64,000 nt of DNA, from positions 1-64,000 of the IMG/VR virus record IMGVR_UViG_3300031344_000086; one strand, written 5' to 3'. Below are positions 32,229 through 40,131 of the stretch, piece by piece. Source of the stretch: a virus. A model generated the notes under the pieces. That model had not been told where the DNA came from, did no database searches, and saw only the letters and a program-made list of their open reading frames with translations. The stretch's first letter is position 1. Each line of letters opens with the position of its first letter. A program made the translations under genes and the position numbers.

Positions 32229-32921
32229 ATGGCAACAGCAAATAATAATGGTGAAGTAACTTGGTCAGACACAGTACTATTCGATCCAAATAAAGGCAAC
32301 GTAAAGAAGGACGAATGGCTACGATTAAAAGAAGGTTCTAATGTAGTTAGAATACTTACTCTTCCGCATCAGTATGCACAACATACTTATAATATTGAAG
32401 GCGGTAGAAAGTATGGCTATCGTGTTAATTGTTCAAAAACAAAAGAAACAGGATGTCCATTATGCGAACAAGGAGACAATGCTAAACGACGTTGGCTACT
32501 TGGTGTTATTGATCGTGAAACTAATATGTATAAAATCCTCGATGTTAGTGCAGCTATATTTAAAGGAGTTAAAACTTTAAATGATGATGCTGATTGGGGT
32601 GATCCAATAGCATACGATGTTTCAATAATCAATACGCCTGCCGCAGGAGCACAAAGATATTCGGTTATTGGTAAACCTAAGAAACCACTATCTGCTTCTG
32701 ATGTCGCTATTCAAGCAGAAAATGGAACAGAGGTACTGCTTCGTAGAACAGCAGCACCAACATATGAACAAGTTCAAGCTCGTCTTGCTAAAATAGCAGA
32801 AGAGGTTGGCGGGAATACTGGTGGATCTTCTAATTCATCAAATAATTCAGATGATAGCGAAGAAGATGAAAGTCAAGATAACTTCTTTCGTGATTACGAT
32901 TCTAAGAAAAAATCAGCATAA
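32229..32921 (+). CDS. ssb: Single-stranded DNA-binding protein (gp32-like)
   Basis: 230 residues. It has a zinc site His52 ... Cys68 ... Cys76-x2-Cys79, as in T4 gp32 and related phage SSBs, in a beta-rich OB-type core, then a Gly/Ser/Asn linker and an acidic Asp/Glu/Ser C-terminal tail that usually recruits other replication proteins. It closes an operon; a strong terminator lies 25 bases after its stop. Confidence 0.88.
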   Translation: MATANNNGEVTWSDTVLFDPNKGNVKKDEWLRLKEGSNVVRILTLPHQYAQHTYNIEGGRKYGYRVNCSKTKETGCPLCEQGDNAKRRWLLGVIDRETNMYKILDVSAAIFKGVKTLNDDADWGDPIAYDVSIINTPAAGAQRYSVIGKPKKPLSASDVAIQAENGTEVLLRRTAAPTYEQVQARLAKIAEEVGGNTGGSSNSSNNSDDSEEDESQDNFFRDYDSKKKSA

Positions 32922-32945
32922 ATAAAATATAAATAAAAAAATGAT

Positions 32946-32981
32946 AAAGCCGAGAGATTAGCGTTTCTCGGCTTTTCTTTT
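32946..32981 (+). terminator. Intrinsic terminator after ssb
   Basis: Perfect 10-base stem AAAGCCGAGA/TCTCGGCTTT with a 10-base loop and a T-rich tail (TTTTCTTTTT). Confidence 0.88.
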
Positions 32982-33013
32982 ATGTTTAATCAATGCGGCG
33001 ATATATACTAATT

Positions 33014-33673
33014 ATGCAAACAATTCTTGGTATAGATTGTAGTACTAAAACGGTCGGGTATTCCATTATTGAAACAGATGATCGATTAAATAATCCTAAA
33101 TTAGTTTTGTGCTCATTCATCAAACCACCCCAGAAGGGAAATCGTTTTCAGCGTATAGTTGAAGCTCAAAATATGATTATTGATATACTAAATAAGTATA
33201 AACCAAACATTATAGGTATAGAAGAGATTATTCAGTTCATGAAAGGTCGCAGTGGTGCGAAGACAATTATTGCGCTTGCGCGCATAAATACAAGTATAGG
33301 GCTCATTTGCTACAATTACCTTGGGCACTCACCAGCCATGTGCAACGTGATGGCGATTCGTCATGGAATTAAATTAGACGAGGTTCTTCCAAAAAAGGAA
33401 CAAATCCCAGAGTTGATTGAAAAGATTTTAGGAATTAAGTTTCCATATGTAATGGACGGTAAAAAAATTGCCGAAGAAAGTTTTGATGCCGCCGACTCGT
33501 GTGCGGTTGCACTATATACAATCAAACATATTAAAGATTTAGAGGCAAAATTATTGAAGCCAATTAATATGGCGCTTCCTAAAAAACGTCTATCAAAAAT
33601 AAAAAAAGAACGAAAACTAATTCAGCAAGAATATAAGGAAATTATAGGATATGAATATTCAAGAAGCGTATAA
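33014..33673 (+). CDS. ruvC: RuvC-like Holliday junction resolvase
   Basis: 219 residues from the ATG at 33014 (the in-frame ATG at 32993 would add seven residues that do not match). RNase H fold with the expected acids: Asp8 in Gly-Ile-Asp-Cys-Ser, Glu in Ile-Gly-Ile-Glu-Glu, and Asp-Ala-Ala-Asp-Ser near residue 165. It cuts four-way junctions made by RecA-driven recombination and may clear branches before packaging. Its 3' end overlaps dnaJ by 23 bases. Confidence 0.88.
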   Translation: MQTILGIDCSTKTVGYSIIETDDRLNNPKLVLCSFIKPPQKGNRFQRIVEAQNMIIDILNKYKPNIIGIEEIIQFMKGRSGAKTIIALARINTSIGLICYNYLGHSPAMCNVMAIRHGIKLDEVLPKKEQIPELIEKILGIKFPYVMDGKKIAEESFDAADSCAVALYTIKHIKDLEAKLLKPINMALPKKRLSKIKKERKLIQQEYKEIIGYEYSRSV

Positions 33674-34622
33674 TACATTGGAAGTTAAAGATAGTATATC
33701 TGATGTAGATTTAAAATCTACATATAAAAAATTAGCGAAACAGTTTCATCCGGATGTGTATAAAACGGATACAGATAAATTTAAAAAAATCAATGAAGCG
33801 TATCAGCTTATAACTGACTATCGTAAAAATCCTGAAAAATATAATCCGCCATCACGTAGCCCATTCGGTGGCGGAGGGTTTAATATTAATTTAAATGATA
33901 TTTTCAATGCTGGGTTTGGACGATCTAACCAATCTGACACAAATATATCCCCAATAAAGATAGATACAAAAATATCTTTTAAAGAAAGTGTTCTTGGAGC
34001 TGAAAAAGAGATAGCATATAAAAAGACAGTAAAATGCGATGATTGTGATGGTAAAGGTAAAGAAGCAATCACCAATGGTTGTAAATCTTGTAATGGTTTT
34101 GGTAGGGTCGTACAACAACAGGGCAATATGCACTTCACAAGTGGTTGTAATAAATGTCATGGCAGAGATATAAAATTTAAGGATTGTCTTAAGTGTAAAT
34201 CTAAAGGTGTATTAGAAGTAGATGTTAATGCAAAAATAAACATTCCACCTGGCAACTCAACAACACTTAGAGTACAAGGGGCTGGTAATTTTATTGGTTC
34301 TGGTCCGTTCGGCGATATGTATTCTGATGTTTTGTTAAATGTATCCGTTGAACCAGATGCAGATCTAAAATTAGATGGAGCCAACGTTGTATATAATTTA
34401 CAAATACCGTTAGTTGATGCACTGACAGGATGCAGCGTAGATGTAAAAACTATTTATGATACACGATCCATAAATATTCCATCCAAATCGAAAAACAAAG
34501 ATGAAGTGATAATTAATGGTTGCGGTGTAAAACATGCTAATGGAAATCAGCGTGTTATATTGAATATTGATTACGGTAATGTTGATAAGTTGATAGAGTT
34601 TCTAAAACAAGAAGGAAAATAA
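33651..34622 (+). CDS. dnaJ: DnaJ (Hsp40) co-chaperone, full type A
   Basis: 323 residues. J-domain with His33-Pro-Asp35, a Gly/Phe-rich stretch (about 65-90), four Cys-x2-Cys-x-Gly-x zinc repeats (CDDC, CKSC, CNKC, CLKC, about 127-185), and two C-terminal substrate-binding beta domains. It is somewhat shorter than E. coli DnaJ (376). It would stimulate host DnaK. No DnaK or GrpE is in the window, so the phage depends on host partners. Confidence 0.93.
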   Translation: MNIQEAYNTLEVKDSISDVDLKSTYKKLAKQFHPDVYKTDTDKFKKINEAYQLITDYRKNPEKYNPPSRSPFGGGGFNINLNDIFNAGFGRSNQSDTNISPIKIDTKISFKESVLGAEKEIAYKKTVKCDDCDGKGKEAITNGCKSCNGFGRVVQQQGNMHFTSGCNKCHGRDIKFKDCLKCKSKGVLEVDVNAKINIPPGNSTTLRVQGAGNFIGSGPFGDMYSDVLLNVSVEPDADLKLDGANVVYNLQIPLVDALTGCSVDVKTIYDTRSINIPSKSKNKDEVIINGCGVKHANGNQRVILNIDYGNVDKLIEFLKQEGK

Positions 34623-34625
34623 CAA

Positions 34626-34967
34626 ATGGCATTCAGAACAAATTGCACGACAAAAGGATGTAGGAAAGACAACGAGCCCTATTTAAATCCATTAACAATG
34701 GAGGTTCATTGCTCAGAGTGTGATGCGCCAATAGCTAACATTCCAATTTTTACAAAAAATTTAATGAAGAGTCAAGGTCAAGTTAGGAAAGCTGCCAAAG
34801 TAGCGTTCAGTGTTCGTTGTGTAAAATGTAAAGTTGAAGCCTTGCCAAAAATATCTGATACGGATAAGCTCGTGTGTGTTGGTTGTGGAAGCCCGCTAAA
34901 CGTATCTAAAATATATGAAAACCAAGTTAGAACAATTATTAAAAGTGGCGGTCATCAAGATCTATGA
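34626..34967 (+). CDS. Double zinc-ribbon hypothetical protein
   Basis: 113 residues with two Cys-x2-Cys pairs near the N terminus (Cys7/Cys12, Cys29/Cys32) and two near the C terminus (Cys-Val-Lys-Cys, Cys-Val-Gly-Cys). It ends on an ATGA overlap with the next small gene. Probably binds nucleic acid or a partner protein. Confidence 0.62.
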   Translation: MAFRTNCTTKGCRKDNEPYLNPLTMEVHCSECDAPIANIPIFTKNLMKSQGQVRKAAKVAFSVRCVKCKVEALPKISDTDKLVCVGCGSPLNVSKIYENQVRTIIKSGGHQDL

Positions 34968-35134
34968 GCAATGGTAGAGTCTTCAGCGATTACTCAGAAG
35001 ATGAACAAAAAGAAATGCTAATTCATTTTATTCGAAATGAAGATATAGAAATATGTGCCAAATTAGTAGTTGAAGTTGAAAAATTATATCCACAGTATTT
35101 AGAATTAGTAAATAAATTATTATTATTAAAATGA
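34964..35134 (+). CDS. Small acidic hypothetical protein
   Basis: 56 residues, below usual cut-offs. It overlaps both neighbours by ATGA (stop of the zinc-ribbon gene; start of the primase gene), so the frame is tightly supported by translational coupling. Helical, acidic, with a Leu-rich end. Function unknown. Confidence 0.68.
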   Translation: MSNGRVFSDYSEDEQKEMLIHFIRNEDIEICAKLVVEVEKLYPQYLELVNKLLLLK

Positions 35135-35874
35135 CAGCATTCGATTCAATTATAAATTGTTGCACTAATCTTTTACATTCTTTTCCACAAGCTAAAGAAA
35201 CAGCAGACTATATTCATAGTCGTCTCTCTGAGCGTGCTATCGAAAAGTTTCAATTCGGATATTTTCCAGATAACAAAAATCTTGAAGTTCTATCATCATT
35301 AGTTGGAGATGAGGTATTAAAGTCTTGTGATTTAATATACGATAAGATTTATAATGGTGAAAAATATCGTTGTAGTACTATGTCTGATTACAATCTGATT
35401 ATGCCATATAGAGATGTATATGGTCGTATCATTGGTATTGTTGGTCGTAGTATTCTTTCTGATAATGAAAGAAAAAATAAAAGCATATCAAAATATAAAA
35501 ATACACACTTCGCGAAAAGATCTAATCTATTCGGATTAAATTTTGCTAAAAAATCAATTATAAAAAATAATCTAGCCATCCTATGCGAAGGTCAGATAGA
35601 TGTGATTCAATCATCAGATAAAGGATTGGAGCATATTGTTGCGTTGGGGTCATCAGGAATGGCATTCGAACAAGTAGCATTATTGATGAGATATACAAAT
35701 AATATAATTTTACTACTTGATAATGATGATGCTGGGCAAACCGGTGCAAATAAAATTATACAAAATTACGGTAGGTATGCGAATTTTAGAAAAGCGCATT
35801 TACCAGATGGATTTAATGATTTAGATCAGTTTTTTATGGAAAATGACTTAAAGGATTTAGAGTTGGCTCTTTAA
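35131..35874 (+). CDS. dnaG: TOPRIM catalytic half of a split DnaG-type primase
   Basis: 247 residues. The N-terminal part matches the DnaG RNA-polymerase domain (Tyr-Ile-x-x-Arg-x-Leu-x-x-x-Ile-x-x-Phe-x-x-Gly-Tyr). The TOPRIM domain shows Cys-Glu-Gly-Gln-Ile-Asp-Val near residue 153, Ala-Leu-Gly-Ser-Ser-Gly, and Leu-Leu-Leu-Asp-Asn-Asp-Asp-Ala-Gly-Gln near 195-204, with the metal-binding acids intact. No CHC2 zinc domain precedes it and no helicase-binding domain follows. The zinc domain is encoded at 13219. Together they would make primers for DnaE. Confidence 0.88.
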   Translation: MTAFDSIINCCTNLLHSFPQAKETADYIHSRLSERAIEKFQFGYFPDNKNLEVLSSLVGDEVLKSCDLIYDKIYNGEKYRCSTMSDYNLIMPYRDVYGRIIGIVGRSILSDNERKNKSISKYKNTHFAKRSNLFGLNFAKKSIIKNNLAILCEGQIDVIQSSDKGLEHIVALGSSGMAFEQVALLMRYTNNIILLLDNDDAGQTGANKIIQNYGRYANFRKAHLPDGFNDLDQFFMENDLKDLELAL

Positions 35875-35891
35875 AATAAAAATAGTATAAT
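35863..35891 (+). promoter_or_regulatory. Candidate sigma70-type promoter
   Basis: TTGGCT (35863-35868), 17 bases, TATAAT (35886-35891): a perfect -10 and a 4/6 -35. It overlaps the end of the primase gene and points to the sigma/HTH gene, with a terminator-like hairpin between. Confidence 0.5.
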
Positions 35892-35912
35892 ACATAATTC
35901 ATGATATATATT

Positions 35913-35950
35913 AGATGGTTAGTCAAATTGATTAATCATCTTTTTTATTT
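35913..35950 (+). terminator. Intrinsic terminator or attenuator
   Basis: Stem AGATGGTTA/TAATCATCT (9 pairs, one G-T), 11-base loop, followed by six T's and ATTTT. It lies downstream of the candidate promoter at 35863, so it either ends the replication operon or acts as an attenuator for the regulator gene. Confidence 0.72.
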
Positions 35951-35962
35951 TGGAGACAAAAC

Positions 35963-36436
35963 ATGAGTGAAAAACGAGCGAATAGAAGTAATGCTTACCA
36001 GCATTTATTCGGAGAGGTGTTGGTTGCTATGGAAACATTAGAGGCATTCCATGAAGATGCCAGTATATATAAACGCTTAAATCCACATGAATATAATGAA
36101 GCAGTAGCTGAGCTTGAAGAACAATTACGTATTGAGTTTTGGAGACTTGTGAATGATAATCTAACGCCAAGACAAAAACAAGTTATAGAATTAGTTAGTC
36201 TTCAGAAATTGACTCAACAAGAAGCAGCTAAGATCCTTGGGGTTAATCAAAGCTCTATAACTAAATCGCTGCATGGCAATGTTGATTATAGTAAAAGAGA
36301 TGAGAATAATAAAAAAACTAAGATTGTGTATGGCGGATCTCTCAGGAGAATACGTAAATTAGCATTAGAAGATGAAAAAATCAAATTAATATTACAACAG
36401 ATATCTGATCTACGTGAAGAGACTTGGACTAAATAA
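35963..36436 (+). CDS. Sigma-region-4/HTH-type transcription regulator
   Basis: 157 residues. Residues 67-106 match a sigma-70 region 4-type helix-turn-helix: Leu-Thr-Pro-Arg-Gln-Lys-Gln-Val-Ile-Glu then Thr-Gln-Gln-Glu-Ala-Ala-Lys-Ile-Leu-Gly-Val-Asn-Gln-Ser-Ser-Ile-Thr. The helical N-terminal part lacks clear sigma region 2. Its place between the replication block and the virion module fits a control of late transcription. SD: TGGAG. Confidence 0.78.
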   Translation: MSEKRANRSNAYQHLFGEVLVAMETLEAFHEDASIYKRLNPHEYNEAVAELEEQLRIEFWRLVNDNLTPRQKQVIELVSLQKLTQQEAAKILGVNQSSITKSLHGNVDYSKRDENNKKTKIVYGGSLRRIRKLALEDEKIKLILQQISDLREETWTK

Positions 36437-36448
36437 TACAATTTTTGG

Positions 36449-36471
36449 TATAATCCACTAATAATCCACTA
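36449..36471 (+). promoter_or_regulatory. -10 box overlapping a tandem 11-base repeat
   Basis: TATAAT (36449-36454) overlaps two head-to-tail copies of ATAATCCACTA (36450-36460 and 36461-36471). It is the leader of the first virion-module gene and lies next to the HTH gene, so it is a candidate operator or late promoter. Confidence 0.45.
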
Positions 36472-36505
36472 TTATTTTAGTATACCTTTTAAGGAAACCA
36501 CAAAA

Positions 36506-36976
36506 ATGGCTAATTTTTCTATTGATTATAATAACTTTCATAAAACCGTTAGTAATAAAACCTATCGTCTAGATGAGGTAAAACATAGATTAGAGAAGGT
36601 GGCGTTTGATGTGGTACGATTTAAAGATTCTGTAGATCCAGAAGAGTTATGGCAAATTCAGAGTGCAGATGATGGACAATTTATAGTTGCTCGTTATTCA
36701 GAAGAAGCTGGTGAAACTAAAAAAGCGTCCAAAGATAAAACTTGGGATGTACTTGTATCACAAGCCGGATATATTCATTTATATTATTGTGGAACACCTC
36801 TGGCTAAGTTTTCTGCAACTGACTTAGGGCTATCAACAGAAGATCTTTCGACAGTCAAGCGTTTCCTACCTGAAAAATTAGCAACAGATAAGGCATTCGT
36901 AAAAGCTCTCATATCGACATTAGATGGTAATACAGAACAAAGTATTCTACAATCATTCCCAGAGATACTTCAATAA
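36506..36976 (+). CDS. Hypothetical protein, start of virion module
   Basis: 156 residues, mixed alpha/beta, with an early Leu-Glu-Lys-Val-Ala segment. SD AAGGA precedes the ATG. No family recognised; placed first in the long late operon. Confidence 0.62.
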   Translation: MANFSIDYNNFHKTVSNKTYRLDEVKHRLEKVAFDVVRFKDSVDPEELWQIQSADDGQFIVARYSEEAGETKKASKDKTWDVLVSQAGYIHLYYCGTPLAKFSATDLGLSTEDLSTVKRFLPEKLATDKAFVKALISTLDGNTEQSILQSFPEILQ

Positions 36977-36987
36977 CAGGCAAACAA

Positions 36988-38613
36988 ATGGACTTCAATC
37001 AGATCAAAAATATTGCTTCTTCGCTATCGAAAACAATAGATGATAATGAAAAAATACTTCTATCATCTTTCGCAGAAAAGCTATCTCAAGCATCTGAAGC
37101 ATATCCAGAAGATCAGACAATCGGAGTAATGGCAAATGTAGTAGCAAGAATGACTGGTGGTAAAAAATTATTTATTACAAAAGCAGAAGTAAAAGATTTA
37201 TATAAAAGATTGTATTCAAGAAATACAAAGTTTGCAGAAGTATTCTCAGGTGAATTAGGACAGGTAGAAAAACTAGCAACTCCAAAAACATATAATAGAG
37301 ATAATATAGAAAATCTTTCCTTAGTAAAAGAGGCTTTTGAAAAAGTAGTTGATCCAACATTGGCTAATGCATTAGATAGTATTTTTGGTAATACCGTTCG
37401 TGGTAATACAGAAGCATCAGTAAAAGTAGCCGAATCCGTGTGTACACGCGCGTGTGCAAGTGTAAAGTTAGCTTCCAAAATTAATGTTGTGAATGGTGAT
37501 AATAGTTTTATTATATGTCAAGCATCTTTTGAAACACCAAAAGGAATGACATCAGTATTGATTCCAATAGAAATAGTAGCAGGAAAAGCATTACTCCCAA
37601 CAGTTTTCGTAGGAAATACTGGGCCAGAAGATTTTTCTAAATCGAATTTAGAAACATACATAGCAACGAATGCTGGTAAAAAACTAGCTGTTTCGGATAA
37701 ATTAGTTCTTCAAGCAGTTAAAAATACAAAAGAAAATGATATCGAAAAAATTAGCAGCGTCGATATGGCATTGATAAAATTAAATTCAGAAAAAGATACA
37801 AAATCAGATTATTTTACAAATAATATTTTATATCAAAATGCCGAAGTAGAAAATAAAAACTTAGTTGTAAATACACCAAAATATCAAGATAAAGATATGG
37901 AATCATTCGCCAAAGCTTTTGATTCAGCGGTTGGTGTTGCAAACTTCTCAATTGGCAAAGATAAAGTAGATAACGGAAGAAAAGTTATATCTAATAAATT
38001 AAATAGTTTCGGGCTAAAAAGCCATCAAATATCAGTATTTAGTAGTGATGAAAAATCAATAACATATGCAGTATCAGTAAATAGTGGTCGATTAGCTTTC
38101 CGTGTTCCAGTTAGTATAGAAGATAATAAGGTTGTTCAACCTAATATTATGATCGTAGCAGGAATGGTCGAGTCTTTTTCAAAAGATGGAATTAATTCAA
38201 TAAACAAAAAAGAAGCAAAAGATTACAAAACAGCAGCAGTTGCTTCTGCGTTGTATGGATTAAAAGCAAGCGAGCTCGTACAGATTGTTCGTGAAGCAGT
38301 ATCAGAAAGTAATCTAGATAAAGCAGAAGACGCATTAAATGTGCTATCAGAAGCAGGTGATGATAAGGCATATCAAACAGCATTCACAGAATATACAAAT
38401 GGATTAGGCATAAATAAAGTTGCAGATCAAAAAACTACTTGTAAAATGGTAGTAAAGAATGCTTCAAGTAAACATGAACAATGCGGGCATACAGGACTTC
38501 CGTTGCATAAAGTCTATCAGGATAAGAACGGAGATTGCCATCCTAACTATCGTCGTGGAATGGATGATACATATGAAGGCGCATATTTACAAAACTCAAA
38601 AATATTCTTTTAG
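36988..38613 (+). CDS. Hypothetical structural protein with C-terminal Cys/His cluster
   Basis: 541 residues. A helical N-terminal region, a repeated beta-rich architecture in the middle (two stretches with similar Val-Pro-x-x-Ile/Val segments at about 190-205 and 375-395, suggesting an internal duplication), and a C-terminal Cys-x14-Cys-x-His ... His ... Cys-His cluster of about 50 residues that could bind zinc. Ala/Lys/Ser-rich composition suggests an abundant virion protein. The family is not recognised; major capsid protein was considered but not supported. Confidence 0.68.
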   Translation: MDFNQIKNIASSLSKTIDDNEKILLSSFAEKLSQASEAYPEDQTIGVMANVVARMTGGKKLFITKAEVKDLYKRLYSRNTKFAEVFSGELGQVEKLATPKTYNRDNIENLSLVKEAFEKVVDPTLANALDSIFGNTVRGNTEASVKVAESVCTRACASVKLASKINVVNGDNSFIICQASFETPKGMTSVLIPIEIVAGKALLPTVFVGNTGPEDFSKSNLETYIATNAGKKLAVSDKLVLQAVKNTKENDIEKISSVDMALIKLNSEKDTKSDYFTNNILYQNAEVENKNLVVNTPKYQDKDMESFAKAFDSAVGVANFSIGKDKVDNGRKVISNKLNSFGLKSHQISVFSSDEKSITYAVSVNSGRLAFRVPVSIEDNKVVQPNIMIVAGMVESFSKDGINSINKKEAKDYKTAAVASALYGLKASELVQIVREAVSESNLDKAEDALNVLSEAGDDKAYQTAFTEYTNGLGINKVADQKTTCKMVVKNASSKHEQCGHTGLPLHKVYQDKNGDCHPNYRRGMDDTYEGAYLQNSKIFF

Positions 38614-38622
38614 AGGAAACAA

Positions 38623-39330
38623 ATGAAACTATCGGAAAAACTATTATTGGTTGCTAGCTGGCTTGAAAGTTCAGAAAACGATCTTTTGGTAAATGCTGAA
38701 CATGATGAAAATTGTCTTAGTGTTGTTGCTAGTTCGTTAGTAAAAGCAGCAGATGCAATAAAAGAAGGTGCCGAAGAAGTTAGTAAGGTTGAACCAGAAA
38801 CCGATATAACATCAGAAAAACTTGATGAACTAGCTGCCGTCGCCGCGGCTTTTGATGAAAGTGGTGATGAATTACTTATGAAACAAGCAAGCGTTCTTGA
38901 TGAAATACTATTGACCTTCGCTGCTCCCAAAAACGCAGTGGCTGCCGCAAAACAAATGGAAGATGATAGAATTGAACAACTAAAAAAAAAGTATAAGGAT
39001 CCAAAAGTAAAACAAGACGAAATGAATAAAGTTTCAGATTCGATTAAAGATATTGAGAAGAGTCCGACTTATAAGAAGTATCGTGTTTTGGAAGCCCCGT
39101 TAAGTACGAGAACATGTCCAGATCATGCAGGGGCACAGTTGGCTCGTGTGGGCGAGCACAGATGGCAATGCTGTATGGATCATAAAGTATATGATTATGA
39201 TACTGGATTTACTACATTAGATGGAGATCGTGTGAGTGGCGGTTCGGTATCAGAACAAACTAAAGTTATGCAACACGAAAATGCACACACTGTATTCGAT
39301 ACAAGAAATCAAAGATTAGGACAAGAATAA
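38623..39330 (+). CDS. Hypothetical virion-module protein with Cys/His segment
   Basis: 235 residues. The first 80 residues are a small helical module (Leu-Leu-Val-Ala-Ser-Trp-Leu-Glu...). Residues about 160-205 have Cys-Pro-Asp-His, Trp-Gln-Cys-Cys-x-Asp-His, a possible zinc site, followed by a Gly/Ser/Asp-rich loop and an end rich in polar residues. SD GAGGAAAC precedes the ATG. Not recognised. Confidence 0.65.
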   Translation: MKLSEKLLLVASWLESSENDLLVNAEHDENCLSVVASSLVKAADAIKEGAEEVSKVEPETDITSEKLDELAAVAAAFDESGDELLMKQASVLDEILLTFAAPKNAVAAAKQMEDDRIEQLKKKYKDPKVKQDEMNKVSDSIKDIEKSPTYKKYRVLEAPLSTRTCPDHAGAQLARVGEHRWQCCMDHKVYDYDTGFTTLDGDRVSGGSVSEQTKVMQHENAHTVFDTRNQRLGQE

Positions 39331-39358
39331 TTTTTTGTTGATATATTAGTAAGTTATA

Positions 39359-40108
39359 ATGGTAAAAAATAAAGAAAATATAGCTAAAAGATTTTTAGAT
39401 CATCCAGATCGAGAAGAGATAGTAAGTAAATTACTCGCTGGAACACCATCATCTGATATATCTGAATGGTTAAAAGCTAAATATAACCCATTAACCGAGA
39501 AAAAGTTTATTTTTTCAGAAAAGTATATAACATCATTTAAAGATGAGTATCTTGATTTTTATACCATTATGAGACAGGATTTAGATAAAACTAAATCTAA
39601 TATAACTGCATCAGAGCAAATGCAAATAGAGCTTCAAGGGACACCCGCATATCATAAAGCATTGGAAAAATATACTGATAGCGAGGTCGATATTAAACTA
39701 ATAGTAAAAAAGCTAGTTGTAAATGCTGAAACACGTATATCACAAATGTTTGATATTATTCAAAGTGATCCTGAAAACTTCCGTTCGGACAGAACTCTTC
39801 TTGAATGGTTCTCAACACTTGCCGGCATACTCGAAAAATATGACTCCATACTTAATGGTTCTCCCGATCAAATAAATATACAAAATAATATAAATATACA
39901 GGTGGTTGATGATCATATAAATGTCATCTTTAATATAATTAAAGAAATACTTACAAAATTAGATTATGATACATCCCTTATTTTTATAGATATGTATAAC
40001 GAAGAAATTAAAAAAATAAAGTCCTCATCTCATCCGCAATTACCGGTTGAAACAAGATTAAAAGAGGCAACAATGTTAAGTGAAACTATCAGTGAAAAGT
40101 TAGAATAA
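39359..40108 (+). CDS. Candidate terminase small subunit
   Basis: 249 residues. The N terminus has an HTH-like helix pair (Ile-Val-Ser-Lys-Leu-Leu-Ala-Gly-x-Pro-Ser-x-Asp-Ile-Ser-x-Trp-Leu), followed by helical arms and an Asn/Ile/Gln-rich segment (Asn-Ile-Gln-Asn-Asn-Ile-Asn-Ile-Gln) often seen in phage small terminase-type proteins. It would bind DNA and load TerL. The gene lies 5 kb upstream of TerL in the same operon. The assignment rests on architecture and position. Confidence 0.5.
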   Translation: MVKNKENIAKRFLDHPDREEIVSKLLAGTPSSDISEWLKAKYNPLTEKKFIFSEKYITSFKDEYLDFYTIMRQDLDKTKSNITASEQMQIELQGTPAYHKALEKYTDSEVDIKLIVKKLVVNAETRISQMFDIIQSDPENFRSDRTLLEWFSTLAGILEKYDSILNGSPDQINIQNNINIQVVDDHINVIFNIIKEILTKLDYDTSLIFIDMYNEEIKKIKSSSHPQLPVETRLKEATMLSETISEKLE

Positions 40109-40131
40109 TAGCCATTATTCAACATATAGCT

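Noticed and set aside
36988-38613. Major capsid protein
   Set aside because: Size is plausible, but no HK97-type pattern was recognised and the C-terminal Cys/His cluster is atypical. The capsid gene probably lies outside the window.
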